From Mimachlamys varia (lineage: Eukaryota > Mollusca > Bivalvia > Pectinida > Pectinidae): a stretch of 64,000 nucleotides of DNA. The notes beneath the pieces were generated by a model. That model was not told where the DNA came from, searched no databases, and was given only the letters and a program-made list of their open reading frames with translations. The DNA lies in NCBI GenBank assembly GCA_947623455.1, contig OX392527.1:64369115-64433114 (forward strand), given 5' to 3'. Positions 41,831-55,555 of this stretch are shown here, piece by piece. The position numbers and the translations under genes are program-made. Numbering within the stretch: position 1 is the stretch's first letter; the number at the start of each line of letters is the position of its first letter.

Positions 41831-42204
41831 ATCTAATGTAGGCCTGTTGTACTTTCCTTTTTGATATGAGATATGCAGTTATTTTATTGTCAAAATTTGT
41901 TTTCTGTGTACATGTTCATCAGAATGTGACTATGTATTCTTTGATTATTGTTAGCTGATTTTCAGTGAACAAGAAACTGCTTTAAATTATAAATACTTTT
42001 ATCTTTTACTTTGAACTTGCATTAGTGATTTATTTATTTCTACATTTATCTCGGTTCTAATTAGGCTTATATTTGAACTGGCAGTTCAAACAAATATTCA
42101 GTCAGCGATTGATATTGGTTTGTAATAAGTCTCTTATCAATTAATATTTGCACTGCTGTATGTATGTATACTTGTTTTTACAATTAAGCAGTTAATTATA
42201 ACTA

Positions 42205-42360
42205 TACCCACCCCCTCCCCCCGCAACAAAGTTAAGGGTGTATACTACATGGAATGATTCTGTCTGGATGTTTGTCTGTCATCATTCACAGTAAATTGTC
42301 CAGAGATCTCCTCACAGGAATGTTAGGGACAATGTGTAGATGTGCATGTATTTTTTTTGC
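42205..42360. repeat. molluscan-type dispersed repeat, fragment
   Basis: Shares the tatac-ccc, gcaacaaagtta and tgtagatgtgcatg type blocks with 21,065-21,460. Confidence 0.45.
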
Positions 42361-42429
42361 TATACAAAAACCATTTTTGTGTAAAATTTTGTCTGGAAAC
42401 CGAATTTCAATCAAACTACACAGGAATGT

Positions 42430-43075
42430 TAAAAAAGCTAATATTCTCAGTACAAAACTTGAATTTTAAAATAGCTAGTATTCTCAGTCTAAAACTTGAA
42501 TGTTAAAATAGCTAGTATAACTCAGAGAATACAGTATTCTCCGAGTATAAAACTTGAATGTTAAAATATGCAGCTAGTATTCTCAGTACAAAATTGAATT
42601 TTAAAATAGCTAGTATTCTGAGTATAAAACTTCAATGTTGAAGTACATGTAGCTTGTATTCTCAATACAAAACTTCAATGTTAAAATAGCTAGTATTTTC
42701 AGTACAAAACTTGAATTTTAAAATAGCTAGTATTCTGAGTATAAAACTTCAATGTTGAAGTACAATTGTAGCTTGTATTCTCCATACAAAAGTTCAATGT
42801 TAAAATAGCTAGTATTCTCAGTACAAAACTTGAATTTTAAAATAGCTAGTATTCTGAGTATAAAACGTCAATGTTGAAATACATGTAGCTTGTATTCTCA
42901 ATACAAAACTTCAATATTAAAATATCTAGTATTCTCAGTATAAAACTTGAATTTTAAAATAGTTAGTATTCTCATAACAAAACTTCAATGTTGAAGTACA
43001 TGTAGCTTGTATTCTCAATACAAAACTTCAATGTTAAAATAGCTAATATTCTCAGTATAAAACTTCAATATATCC
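42430..43075. repeat. irregular tandem array
   Basis: About 15 degenerate units around ttaaaatagctagtattctc, agtacaaaacttgaat, with alternating acatgtagcttgtatt variants. Confidence 0.85.
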
Positions 43076-43478
43076 TATCCTAGGCCAACTTTAGACACCT
43101 AGAAGTCACATTGTTTTCTTGTCCCTCTAATAGACAGACGTACCTCCTCAGAGCCTTGTTTTGTTTTTGTTTTTTTTTTAGTTGTTTACATCTAGTTTAG
43201 TTTGGTTATCAAACAGATGACACATCTCTGTGGCAAATCAACATTAAGGGGAGGTAACTCTATACACAAAAAGGCATTGATTTTTAAAAAGTTCCTTGTT
43301 GAAGCTTGCTGTGGACTGGGGCAAAAGTTTAAAATTCTCAATGATGTATGTGATGTAACTTATTTTTGTGTGAATATAAAACCTGTACATATAAACTTAC
43401 TTAGCAATAGGCTATTTTTTTATAATTTTGTTGCCATTGATTTCATATATACTTTAAAGTTTATGATGAATGTGCTAA

Positions 43479-43488
43479 AATAAATAAA
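43479..43488 (+). terminator. possible PARG poly(A) signal
   Basis: Two overlapping AATAAA motifs in an A-rich stretch, 2.2 kb after the PARG stop codon. A second candidate pair is at 44,571-44,581. Confidence 0.3.
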
Positions 43489-43675
43489 AACGAAACTTTA
43501 AAAGTTTAAACAGTGACTTATAGTTACAAAACTATTTAGCAAATTTGGCTATACGTTGTAACAAATTATTGCATTTATACAAAAATCATTGAGCTGATCT
43601 AATATTTTCCCTATGAAATCAACTCATTATCCAAGTATTATCTTTAGGTAAAGGATAAATCAGAAATTGTCATTT

Positions 43676-44452
43676 ACCGTATTCGCCGTAATTAGCACCC
43701 CTCCTCTTCTACAAAGGTTTTGAAAACATATTAGCCCCCTACTAATCGTGGCACAACTAAATGATTCTATCTAACTGTACGGCAAAAACCTCACTGTGCG
43801 CACGTTTATGTGAAAAAACATCAGTTATTGGTATACCAATTTTCTGAAATCGATAACAATATATTTTCGCATATCATGAACTCTATCCATGGCATTCTTG
43901 TCATAAAAGCATATTACTTATTATTAGTCCCCTACCAGCGAAAAACCGAAGGGAACTATTAGTTTACCTGCCCTTTGTCCATCCGTCAGTCCGTCTGTTC
44001 GCTGTCACTTTTTTGGGGTTTCCGTGCATTATCTCTGCAGCGTGTGCCCATATTCAACCGAAATTTGGTGTACAGATACATCATGAAAATATGTCAGTCA
44101 AGTTATGATTTGGTTATGGTTTAATGATTTTTTACAGAGTTATATCCCTTGGAATTTTTGATAATTCAGTTTCCGTGCATTTTCTCTGCAATGTGTGCAC
44201 CAATTGACCTGAAATTTGGTATACAGATACATCATGGAGATATCTAGGTGAGGTCCCTGTAATTTGTTTAGTGAATCATTGCTTCTTTATAGCTTGCGGG
44301 GGTAGGTAGGGGACATGTGTTGCTTGTTTATATTATAAAGACAACATTTTTTTGTCCAATCTTGGTTTTGTTATCCTATTAAGCGTCCCCTTTTGAACCA
44401 ATGTTTTAGGCACCCTTTGTGCTATTAAAAGTGAATACGATATGTTCTTGTT
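43676..44452. mobile_element. inverted-repeat element with a second repeat nested inside
   Basis: Left end ttaccgtattcgccgtaatt agcacccc is answered at the right by gtgctattaaaagtgaatac gata. Within it, about 43,919-44,318, a different repeat begins agtcccctaccagcg and ends gggtaggtaggggac. A related copy of the outer element is at 49,072-49,433. Confidence 0.6.
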
Positions 44453-44570
44453 GATATTTAAATATTATTCATCATCAAACTTGTGTTTGTGTATAGCTTG
44501 GATATGGTAAAAGTGTTTAAGAGTGTAAATGTTTATTTTATCACAGTATATGTTTTATTGAACTGGTCTC

Positions 44571-44581
44571 AATAAAATAAA
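44571..44581 (+). terminator. possible PARG poly(A) signal, second candidate
   Basis: AATAAAATAAAG gives two overlapping AATAAA hexamers, followed within 40 bases by T- and GT-containing sequence. Confidence 0.3.
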
Positions 44582-45464
44582 GATTTCACTGCAATTAAAA
44601 CTTTATTATTGTGAATTACAGAGTGTGAACGAAATCCCTGTGTACACATGTCAAATGTGTCATCAATTAATGTGTATCTTTATCACAAAATTGTCATCAA
44701 TTTTTGTGTTCATAATTATAATGTGTCATCAGTTTCTGTGTACCAGTACATGCAGGTACCTTTCAAATGTGTCATCATTTCTTATTATCATACAAATGTG
44801 TCATCGCTTCTTGTGTATTTAATTAACGTGTCATTAGTTTTTATATACCTTTTCAAATGAGTCATCAGTTAATCAGAAAATCCAAATAACCATGCATATG
44901 CTTAAAAAAACGAATGATGAATTCTGTTTAAAAAGGGTGAGGAATGACCTGAAATTGATTGAATCTTATTCATCTTGCACTAAATAAAAGAAATATTCCT
45001 TGCTTCCTCATCACACATGGCGTTGCCATGCCTACAGAGAAGCATCAGTAGAAATACTCTTAGTATAAACTTTATTTTATTTCTTTTTCAATTCAATACA
45101 TAGTGAAGAGCAAATACACAAATTATGAAATTGGATTTGCAAACAAGTTTTGCAACTTATTTTAATCCATATCCAGGAAATACTCTTGCCTGGTATGATA
45201 AAAGTTCTGGTGGTTACGATAGACAATTATTGATTTTGAACTCAACATTTTATTAAATATGTAAGATGAATGGATGGATGTGTAAAAGTCAACATTGTGA
45301 TGAATTTTTGTAATAAAAATTAGAATAACCAAAAATATCTTGATTTTTTTTTTTTCAGTGCTCAGATGATACATATGTACTTAAGTACACATGTAGGCTC
45401 TTATCATTGTCATTCTCAAAATTTTTGATATCATCAGTAAATACATATATGTACACTGTAATAC

Positions 45465-45629
45465 AGTCAAACTTTGGTATCTCGAAGTCAACAGGATCAT
45501 GGAAAATCTTCAAGTTAACCGAGTATTCGAGTTACGTGTGTAAAGCTTGAACGGGACCGTCAAAATACTTGAAATTCAACGGGATCTTTGAGTTATACGT
45601 ATTCGAGGTAACAAGATTTGACTGTAAAT
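45465..45629. mobile_element. short inverted-repeat element (MITE-like)
   Basis: Left end tacagtcaaactttggtatc tcgaa; right end attcgaggtaacaagatttg actgta, imperfectly complementary. About 165 bp, non-coding. Confidence 0.6.
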
Positions 45630-46259
45630 GAGAAGACATTTAGTATTTCATCCCTTATATATTGTTATACCTTTGTAACTTTCCATTTCATTAGTCAGCT
45701 AAAAACAAGTCTCCTACACAAGCTACCTTCTCTTCTGCATAACGCAATTCTGTCTTGTATGTTATCCCTGAACACGCACATAAAGGAACGAAAAAAAAAC
45801 CAAATCATTAACTCGCACACCTATGGCCCTTTTCAACCGTTCTATTTGCGATGTGCTAATATTTGTATATTGTTCAGCCAATCAGAGACAATAAGAATTC
45901 CAGTGTTTTGTGGACCATTTTCGTAGTACACAATTTGAAATTATACAGAACTAGTTTAATTTTACTTCTAAATTCATAAATTAAAGGGGTTGTACGCACC
46001 TGACCCTTCTGCTTCTACAAATTTTAGAAATTTTGGATTCCTACCTTTTGGCCCCTAGCATCACTGAAGAGTCCTAGGAGGACGAAACAGCTGTATGATG
46101 CAGTTTAATTCATTTTTTCGGCATACTGTATCTATAGCTAGATTTAAGAGGTGCAGCATATGTGTGTGTTACGTGATCTTTAATACACTGGTGAGTGATA
46201 CAGACCCCAGGGATCTTTTTGTGTTGCATTTGTAATCGAACAAAAAAAGTAATCAAGAT

Positions 46260-46400
46260 AGTGTTGCTGGGGCTCGAATCCACGACGCTTGGCTCTCCAG
46301 CCAAATGATCTACCGCTGAGTTAAATGAAAATTCTCTGCAGCTCTGCACACGTGTACGGCAACCTAATCAATGTACATCTTTTACACATTTACCTGAGCA
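46260..46400 (-). mobile_element. tRNA-derived SINE
   Basis: Minus strand: an A-box-like taactcagcggtagatcatt and a B-box-like ggattcgagcccc. Shares its flank with 30,460-30,600. Confidence 0.65.
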
Positions 46401-46769
46401 GAAACGAAATTTTGATGGAATGACAATTACTGAATAACCAAATCACAGTTTCGGGGAACAAAATATGGCCTGGTCATTCGAGTTTGATAGACCCAAGAGA
46501 TCTCAAGTTATAGTGTAGACATGGGTTCTTTGTATAGTAACGGTGACCTTGACCTGCGACCTTCAGACCTGAAGAGCAATCCCAACCAAGGGCTTTCAGT
46601 AAGGAAGCACTAGCCATGCAGCTAGCAACACAAAACGTCTGTGAGTTTTGTATCACTCCTCTTGGTATCCGATGGTTATGATGAAATAGGTTTTAGCTCC
46701 CCTGCCCAAAGGCCCAACCATTTGTACAATTTTTAGCTCAGCTGACCCGTGGTGTGGCGTCCGTCGTCC

Positions 46770-47345
46770 GGGATTAATCCAAGGAATCTTTCAGCCAAAT
46801 ATCAAGGTTCTAGACCTTTTGATTTATCAGAAAAAGTTGTTAGAATGGTTTATCAGAAGAAGTAGTCAAAAGGTTTTAACAGATTTGACCCCTATGACCT
46901 TGAACATGGATCAAGGTCATTTGTTTTCGTAAACTTTATTGGGCTTCATCCAAGGAAACTTTCAACCAAACATCAAGGTTCTAGGCCTTTCGGTTTATCA
47001 GAAGAAGTCGTCAGAAGGTTTTAAAAGATTTGACCCCTGTCACCTTGAATATAGGTCAAGGTCTTTTCTTTTCGCAAACTTTGTTGGGTTTCATCCAAGG
47101 AGCCTTTCAGCCAACTATCAATGTTCTAGGCCTTTCAATTGATCAGAAGTTGTTAGAATGTTTAAACAGATTTGACCCCAGTGACCTTGAATATGGGTCA
47201 AGGTCATTTGTTTCCACAAACTTTGTCAGGCTTCATCCAAGGAACCTTTCAGCCAAATATCAAGGTTCTAGGCCCTTTGGTTGATCAGAAGCAGTCATTA
47301 AAATGTTTTAACAGATTTGACCCCTTCGTACCAGTTGAGCAAAAA
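46770..47345. repeat. about 145-bp tandem repeat, 4 units
   Basis: Each unit has catccaaggaa(a/c)ctttca, atcaaggttctaggc, atcagaag, gatttgacccc, then gaccttgaatatgggtcaag. The gaccttgaa/tcaaggtca blocks are typical of dispersed molluscan repeats. Confidence 0.85.
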
Positions 47346-47419
47346 ATAACCATTTTTGGCCCTTCTCATAAACAGGGCCCTCCATTTGTACATGCAGTTT
47401 TCAATAACCACATTCCATG

Positions 47420-49070
47420 AACGCTTCCAACCATATCCACTTAATAGTTCTTAAGAAGAAGTCTTTTTAAATTGCCCCCTTTCGGCTCTGCCCCTCAACC
47501 TTCTGAGGGTTCAGCCTAACCTGTTTTGAACAATTTTCAATCTCCCAACACCTAGCTAGGGATCCTTCCAGTCAAATTTAGTTAATTTCAATTTAGTTTT
47601 TCAGTTGAAGATGTATTTTGAAGAAATGACATAGACGACAGACGTTTGATGCCGTGGTATGGCATACAAGCTAACCTTGGTCCTTGGGAATCCTTGAGCT
47701 AACAAATGACTCAAATAAATCCGCTTTTTTTATACAATATTTTGTTTATTTTCACAAAATGTAAAGAAAATATTATGTGACATTCTTTGGTGGACATTGA
47801 TAAATGGTATTACTCCCACTCATAGAACCCCTGTTGACAATCAAAATTGCAAAATAAACAACAACAAAATATGAAGAAAAAAAATAAAAATAATGAAAGT
47901 ACACAACAAGCATGCAATATAGATAATATTAAAACATTGACAGAGCAATATTTTTAACATTGCCAACCGTTTTGTTTCCAATTTTAAGTTATTATCAATT
48001 GTTTTAGGCTTCAACACAAGTGCTGAAGTATTTGTTGATTTCCTTCGACATGTTTCATTGAAAACAAAAAAAACCAAGAGTACTGTTTTTCGTTTTATCG
48101 AGTTTATAAGTTAACATATAAAATTCTGGAATAAATTGTTCTTGCTATTTCCAAGACTATGGTGTACAAACAATATTCTATTTTACCATAGCGACAACAC
48201 AAACTTTAGTCACTTAAAAAACATGGCCATGCCATTGAAATGTTGTGAGGAACTATATATAATTTATTACTTAATTTGTCTAAAAGACTATTAGTTTACA
48301 TATTTAAGTCAATAACATTCTGAAATTTTTTTTTCTGAATAAATGACCAAAATCTTTATCCGTGTTAAAAAACAAGTCCCCAAATAACTATGAAAAAAAT
48401 AAATAAAAAATTCCTGATTACAAGTTTCTGTAGTAATTTTGTAAGGATGTTAAATTATAACCATGGATAGCAACAACAAACGATGACAAAGGACGTGATC
48501 TCGCCAATCGATCTTATTAACTTCAGTCTACCTATAGATACAAAATCTACCGAAACATCTTCTTAGAAGTTGGGATGATATGAAACAAGTCTAATTTGAT
48601 TCTAGGTTTTCAAAATTAAAAAAAAAATCTTTTTAAATGAAAGGTAAATTTGACTTTTGATTAACGTATCGTGTCTGGGAATGTGACCGTCACAACAGGT
48701 CAAGGTCATTGTTGACTTGTGTAAATTAAACGTTATTATGTGAGCTAAATATAGTTAAAAGAAGAATTTCTAAAAGTTGAAACTCTTCAAGAATAAGTTG
48801 AAATAAAAATAAAATGTTATTAATTAATGCTGTTATATTCCAAGTCATCTTCAGTCTTGTTTCCCACGAGGTATAATCGCAAAGGAAAAATCTATAGTAA
48901 CTACGGTACACATATCAAAATGGCTTTGGAGATGAAATGCAATACATAATAATGATGATGTACATACAATGTTGATGAGACTGCCAGCAGTATTTGTTAG
49001 ATGTGAAAGCTCTGTTTGACTAAATACATTTACAACATATAAAGCGCATTTATTGTCAATACATAGGTTG
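47420..49070. other. intergenic, nothing recognised
   Basis: AT-rich DNA with no exon, RNA gene or clear repeat unit that I could recognise on either strand. It could be 3' UTR or flank of the minus-strand gene ending at 58,852, or plain intergenic DNA. Confidence 0.35.
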
Positions 49071-49071
49071 C

Positions 49072-49433
49072 CGTATTTACCGTAATTAGCGCCCCTTGCC
49101 CCTTCTAAAGAGATATTAAAATCTTATAAGTGCCCCTTTTAAATGTAACACAACTAACCGATTCAATGTAACAGTGCAGATAGACTCGCTGTGTGAATGT
49201 TTACAGAAAAAACACACAAAAAGATCAGTCATGTGTACAAGTTGTCCGAAATTTATGACAATAATGTCGTACATCATGAGTACTATCAAATCTTGTCAGA
49301 ATATATTGTACTTAATGACTTTATAAAAACGACATTTTTTGTTCAGATGCTAGTTTTAATATCCTATTTAGCGCTCCCTTTAAAACCAAATTTTAGGCGC
49401 CTTGGGCACTAATTATGGCGCATATGGTGTATC
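49072..49433. mobile_element. inverted-repeat element, intact copy
   Basis: Left end tatttaccgtaattagcgcc cc; right end gcgccttgggcactaattat ggcg. Same family as the outer element at 43,676-44,452 but without the nested insertion. Confidence 0.65.
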
Positions 49434-50419
49434 AATTATTAAAAACAATAATCCATCAAATTGACATAATTACAAACATATGGGAAAAAAGTCAGACATA
49501 CACTAAGAACAACAAAGGAAGGTCTGAGGCCGAAATTTCTACAATCATTGTTACTGATAAGTTGTAAAAGATTCAGAATCTTAAACTCAAAAACTGAAAA
49601 TATGACTAGCTTATTAAAGATGTTTGAATGAAAGTGGATTTCCTTCCTTATTGTTTTCAATAGATGAAAATTAGATTCCGTATATAGCTTTTACATTTTG
49701 TGCTCCATATATTCAAGATGAACCTGCAGGATGACTGTTTATACAATCATCATGTGTTACAATCTTTTCTGAGGAAGAATGGAAGATATTTTCTGTGCTT
49801 CTGGTACATGATAATTTCCCACATTGTAATAATGGTAGCAGATAAAACATGTTTATATTATTTTTTTGGCTCATCTTACATATTTATTGTGAGAACCATA
49901 GGACACTAGATTAAAAATTAATATTTGTTTGCTTCTAGTTTAAATAGACCAGCACAGACACAAATAAAGAATTTTAAATTCCACAGCCCTATTCCCCCTT
50001 GTTGATATGTGGCTGGGGAGAAATTCCAGAAATCATATAATTAATATTATTTTGGCAATGAGGAAATATTAGAAGTTAGAATTTCAAGGATTGTATTTCA
50101 TTGCTGTATGACAACGTTAAAAATTAAGGAGTTAACAGGTACAAAATCATTAATATTGTTTATGCCAACCTTATAATAAAATCAACAAAATATTGACTTG
50201 GATTAACTAATAACCGAAATATAAAGGTTAAAAATTCACAGGGTGTGACATATAATGCATGCATGATACATAAAATAAAAATAAAAATAATCTACCTATA
50301 TACTATACAACATAGACTTTTAAAGCAAAGACAACAGGATTTACAAAATAGTTTGTCACACCTTTACATGATAGAAAGACAAAGTACGATGTAAGTTAGA
50401 CAGGATTCCAGGATAGGTC
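49434..50419. other. intergenic, nothing recognised
   Basis: AT-rich DNA; the short open frames show no family resemblance. Confidence 0.35.
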
Positions 50420-50802
50420 ATCTTCCGTATCCAGGTTTAACACTCATCTACGCTCTCAACACCCTTGGAATATGTAGTGGCAAAACTGGACGAACAAAGA
50501 GAGCATTTTGATTGGTCTTGGGTAAAAAAAACCTGACCAATCACAAGGCCAATACTTATTGTTTGAAGATTACAAACGAGATACAACCAACTTCAAAACA
50601 TGTTAATTTTTACCGTTTTATGAACATACGTCAAATTAATCTCATGTTCATAAAACGGTAAAAATTAAATATACACCAAAAGATAAACTTTTCTTGCATC
50701 ATAAAAAAGTTTGTGCAAACAGAGCCTTCAATTTTGCCTTGACATATGCCAGGGGTGTAGAGAGCGTAGGTGAGTGTAACCCCTGGGTACTGCGGATGAA
50801 TG
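50420..50802. mobile_element. long-TIR MITE family 2, copy 4
   Basis: Left: catctacgctctcaacaccc ttggaatatg; right: catatgccaggggtgtagag agcgtaggtgag. Internally aacggtaaaaatta appears in both orientations. Confidence 0.7.
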
Positions 50803-52365
50803 GAGTTGGGACTAAGTTTGTTCTGAAGTCAAAGCATATGATCCGATCGTACATTACTGGTAATGAAGTTTATATATCCCTCCTTCAATTTCATAAAGAA
50901 TGATCCCAACCTTTAAACTGGATGAGTCTAAATATCTAATAAGGGGTAAAAGAGTTGAAAGTCTATTTTAGGAATATCTTGAAAATTATTTAAACTTCAA
51001 ATATACACAAAACTATTTCCTTGGATTTCAGAAAATCACCTTGATATCTATAATTATAAACACAGAAAATAATTACATTTCCTTACATGTTTTTGAAACA
51101 AGTTAATGTTAAAAAATTTGATCTCATTTACATATCGTTTAGCTACATGAGAGATTTGACAAAACCGAATCCTCTTTCTGACAAACCATGCGAACAAAGT
51201 ACAAATTAAAGCGACCAAAGAAAAGATAATGCTTTAGGTATTTGAAAAGCAAAACACTCACAACCGACAACATTTTATAAGATTCTAGAACATAAAATAC
51301 TAAAAATAACATTCATTATAAAAGTTATGGAGGGAAAACGCAGTAAATGTGATTCGACATCTAACAGAAATCTCTAATGGTAAATACAGGTCCAGTAAGC
51401 CCCCCCTATAAACATCATTCTGACTCAAAACACAAACCTTTTGTAAAGGTCCCCCCCACTCCCCCCACCACCATCACTAAATTATACATATCACACCAGC
51501 CTTGATCTCCTAAGTATGTGATCTCATCCACAGACAGCCAACCTGGTACCTTTAATGTGTCAGGTTTTCACTTATGTGTGATATTAATAGAATTGAATAT
51601 TAAATTTTTCATTTCAAAGATATGAATTTCTCCATGTGTGATATCTTTTCCTTTTTTTTAAGAACATGAAATCAATGTCTTGTGCAATCCACGTGAAAAA
51701 ATTGCTGTTACATTATTTTAATTCTTGATCGAAGTACAATTTCTGAAAAGTCAACTATATCTACAAGAATTTCAAAGATAATTATTGTTCTAGAGTTTTA
51801 CCTCAGCTACTCTGCATGAACTAATACACCCCACTCGGTCACTAACTCCTGGATTCGTGCGATAATTATTACTATTTCGAGATTTTCACTTACATGGAGA
51901 GAACGTTGTACTGTGTGATCAAAGGCTGTGGATTTTAACACGTAAATACTCCCGAACCAAGACAATACATCATTCCACAAACCTCGAAAATGGCAAGTAC
52001 CTACAGGCATTAATAACAAAATCGTAGAATTCCACACCTGGTGTTGTATACTGGAACATAATCACAAATCTTGTAACAATATAATCATGAAGAAGCAATA
52101 ATCACTGGAAAAATCAGAATTTAACAACAAAAACTTCTTCCTAAAGGAGGTGGAAAGAAAGGCATGGCTAGTAACGACAATAATATGGGATTTGTAATGA
52201 CACAACCACAAGGCAAGCCTCCCGTGCCGATTTTCTTTTTCATACTTGTGAGTTCACACATGCATTATATTTACAAGTCATATCAAGATGATGTTTTTAT
52301 AACATTATATGCTATGATCAATTGAGTCACAGAACATTTTTGTTTTGTATTTTACATTTTTTTAC
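50803..52365. other. intergenic, nothing recognised
   Basis: AT-rich, with a C-rich patch near 51,450-51,475. No supported gene on either strand. Confidence 0.35.
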
Positions 52366-52541
52366 AGTGTAACCTGTCTAAACCGGAAGTCACTGTGACC
52401 AAAAGTTTTGGCCAGTTTACACAGATGTCTGGTTTGTAAAGGCATGATATAGTTCAGAGGGAAATGCGGAACCAAATGGTTAGGCTGGAATAGACAGGGG
52501 ATTCAGATTAGACAGGGGCCAGTTTAGACAAGTTATACTGT
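52366..52541. mobile_element. short inverted-repeat element
   Basis: acagtgtaacctgtctaaac at the left and gtttagacaagttatactgt at the right form terminal inverted repeats of about 20 bases around a 135-bp centre. Confidence 0.65.
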
Positions 52542-53369
52542 ATTTACACTCTGAATTCCTGAGCTGCAAAAACCCATAAGACACTATGTAACATGATGAT
52601 GAAGGTGCCTCTTACAAAATTTTAATCCATTAAGGGAGAGAGTACCAACAAACTTTTTGATCTCCAATGTAAGAGAGTTCCAATTTTTTTCACCATTTTT
52701 TTGTCTTAAATTTGTTTTTTCAATTTACTTTAAATAAAAAAATTCAAAGCAAAAGAAAAGAATTATTATCTTAACTCATGTACCTCTGAAGACACATTTA
52801 AACTCCGTCAATTCAAATGTTTGAAAAGTTCATCGCGAAGCTTCCAATGGTGAATTAGTTCAGGCTTGTATACAGAAAGAAAGAGGTGGGACTCTTTCTG
52901 ACACATCTGTACATGAGGTGACCTTCTTCGACTCTGAAGACACCAATTCAAATGTTGGAATAGTTCATTATGAAATTTCAGGGGTGAACGTGTTAAAGCT
53001 TGCAGACAGTAAAAATGTGGTACTCCCTGCCTTACTACAGCTGTTGTTTTCTGGTATAAGTATCCAACCGACTGGTGATCTTTGTTAGGCTTGTGAACAA
53101 GTGGATGTGGAGAAACAATAAATTTCAGTATATACAAGGATTTAAAAAAGGTGTTATTTTCTGTACCATCAGTTTGAAATGAAATAAATGTTGTCATCTG
53201 CAAATGATGTAATAAAAAGATCGCTGTTAGACCATGATTACTTACAATGTCTGTTTTCCTTCAATTGAGCATATGTATACACAATCAATGAACTCATAAC
53301 TTCCATATTTAATTTTACATATAGTACAAAATATGGATAAACATGTAAAATGATGCTATAAGATTAGCT

Positions 53370-53740
53370 ACCCTGCTTAATGAGGTCACTCCCACCTCGG
53401 TATTAGACATTTCAAGGTCACAGTCTACTGTTATATCTTTTGTATTTGACCTTGACCTTGTCTGACAGCACTTTTAGGTCACAGCAATGACCTTCACTTT
53501 GAATTCCACTGTCTGTTACCTTCAGTTTCTGATCTTGTTCTTGGAAGAATTCTCAAGTCATGGCAAATCACCTTGATTATGTAGCTTAGTCTGTAACTCA
53601 CAATTTTTGACCTCGACTTCATAGAAATTCCCTATGTCAAATTAATATTCCTGAGTTTGAAGTTCATCAGTCTTCAATTTCCAACCTTGACCTCATAAGA
53701 AAGACATGACCTTGACCTGACCCTGTCAGAGGTGGGAGGA
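53370..53740. repeat. cluster of TGACCTTGA-type motifs
   Basis: Many copies of gaccttgac or its complement within 370 bases. These match nuclear-receptor half sites (ERR-like) but also occur in common molluscan repeats such as the one at 46,770-47,345, so a regulatory role is not implied. Confidence 0.5.
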
Positions 53741-55204
53741 CACAAGTAAGGTGATCATCAGACCTGGTAACCATGGAAACATTCACACAACACAATATAA
53801 CTCTTGGCACCAATTATAACTATACAACAAATGTTTAAAAAAAAAAGAACTTTTAAAAAGTCCATAGTCTTTTATATTCTCCATTTAATAAAGAAAGTAT
53901 CAAAATTTACCTTATTTCATTTTTTTTGGAGACACAGAAACCTGTTTCTACAGGGAAGCACTGAATTGAAATGGCACAAAGAAAGCTTATTAACATGCTG
54001 ATAAAATTTCTTTTCTACAAAAATAAACTTTACACAGACTTCTATACCTTATCATTCTATGAAAGGTTTTCCGTCTAATCAGTAAACCAGTTTCTTGTAT
54101 AAAAGCTCATTACATGCTCATTAATACCCAAGAAATGCTGTGAAAATTGCCAAAATGTACATTGTATCCTTCTTAATGGTAGCATAATATATATAAATAC
54201 AGTAAAACTTTGACATTATGATAATGACGCTCTTTCGATTTGCTACCTTGTTCATAAAGCTTGTAACATTTTACTCACTTTGCCATATCTTTTTATGATG
54301 CCAGAATCCTTTAGACAAATGGTGACTCTATGACAAGGTTTTATTGTATGGTATTCAAAAATATTTTCATGTAGCACAAACATTTTCACCAAATTTTCAA
54401 TAATTCTATCATTTGAAAGTGAATACAGTACATTCAAACAAATTTTAACCTTACAAAATGTTTTTATCTTCTTGTCATAATACTACATTGTACAATAAAA
54501 GTATCTAAAATGAAACAACATCTAATTTCATTTGCTGTAATGTTAAATTAACACCAAACATGTACACCCTGATTGTTATCATACATCATTCAAATTAAGC
54601 AAGAATATATGCCTTTGTTTGGCTGCATATTACAATTTATTAATTTTCAACTGATCTGAAAAAAATGTATAGAGAATCTTATTTACAGGACCCAGTGACA
54701 AACTCCTTATCTACCTCTGGGAGAACTTATCAACACTCAACAGTACAACTATCAATTCTGAACAGCAGTCAAAATAAAAACTTACTCCCTCTCAGATTTC
54801 TTGGAGCATTTATGAACATGATGAACATGAAAATCTTTTAAATTAATCCTCCTTCTTCTTCCCAATGCCACAATATTTTACAGTTTTTCATTTGTATACA
54901 AGAAACTATCTTTCCGGCACCCACTGCCTCATCAACCTTAAAGCTTTAGAAAAAGAAATTTGCATTGATGTTCAAAATATTAACTCAATTCACCCCTAAA
55001 GATACATTTGAACTCTTCTAATTCAAAGATTTGCATTCATAATGAACTTTCATGGGTGAAAGAGTTAATAATTGGCAATTGTAAAGATGTCGTTTTTTTT
55101 CTTATTTAAAATTATATTACTGGGTATGTAAATACAGTGTTTATTTGAATAATTTCTGAGGTTTTTTTTTTTCAACATCATAGAATATTTATCAACAGTT
55201 TTCA

Positions 55205-55270
55205 ATTTTTAACAATTTTCAAGAAACAAGAGGCCCAGAGGGCCTGTATCGCCTACCTGGCTTTCAGCAA
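55205..55270. repeat. dispersed repeat with the motif gaggcccagagggcctgta
   Basis: aagaggcccagagggcctgt followed by atcgcctacctggc. I recognise this type of text from bivalve sequences; it supports the taxonomic guess. Confidence 0.5.
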
Positions 55271-55555
55271 ATGCAACAAAAAGTCATTTGTAAGTTAAAT
55301 AACACAAACTTTTGCAGTGTGGCAAGCTACAGAGTACTGAGATTGATAAGGTGTGGCACATTTCCTTCAAATATATATTGAAAACTTTATAAAATTTGGA
55401 GAACATCTTAAATTCATTAGAAAATTTAATATCACAACAGTCCAACCTTGTTAACCTATCTCCTTGTTCCCTATATCTTACATAACGATAACAAAAACAT
55501 TTTCATATAATGTCCATTTAAGAGACTTCACCCACAATATTCTAAGAACAGATAA

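Larger units (their letters stand above)
41236..44600 (+). other. PARG: PARG 3' UTR and downstream flank
   Basis: Non-coding. It holds a 54-bp array, a second array, and two possible poly(A) sites. How far the transcript extends cannot be decided from sequence alone. Confidence 0.5.

Noticed and set aside
41341..41841. 126- and 143-codon frames over the 54-bp array
   Set aside because: 18-codon repeat artefacts in the 3' UTR.
53370..53740. Nuclear-receptor enhancer from clustered TGACCTTG motifs
   Set aside because: The same motif is part of common dispersed repeats in this window, so clustering is better explained by repeat origin.
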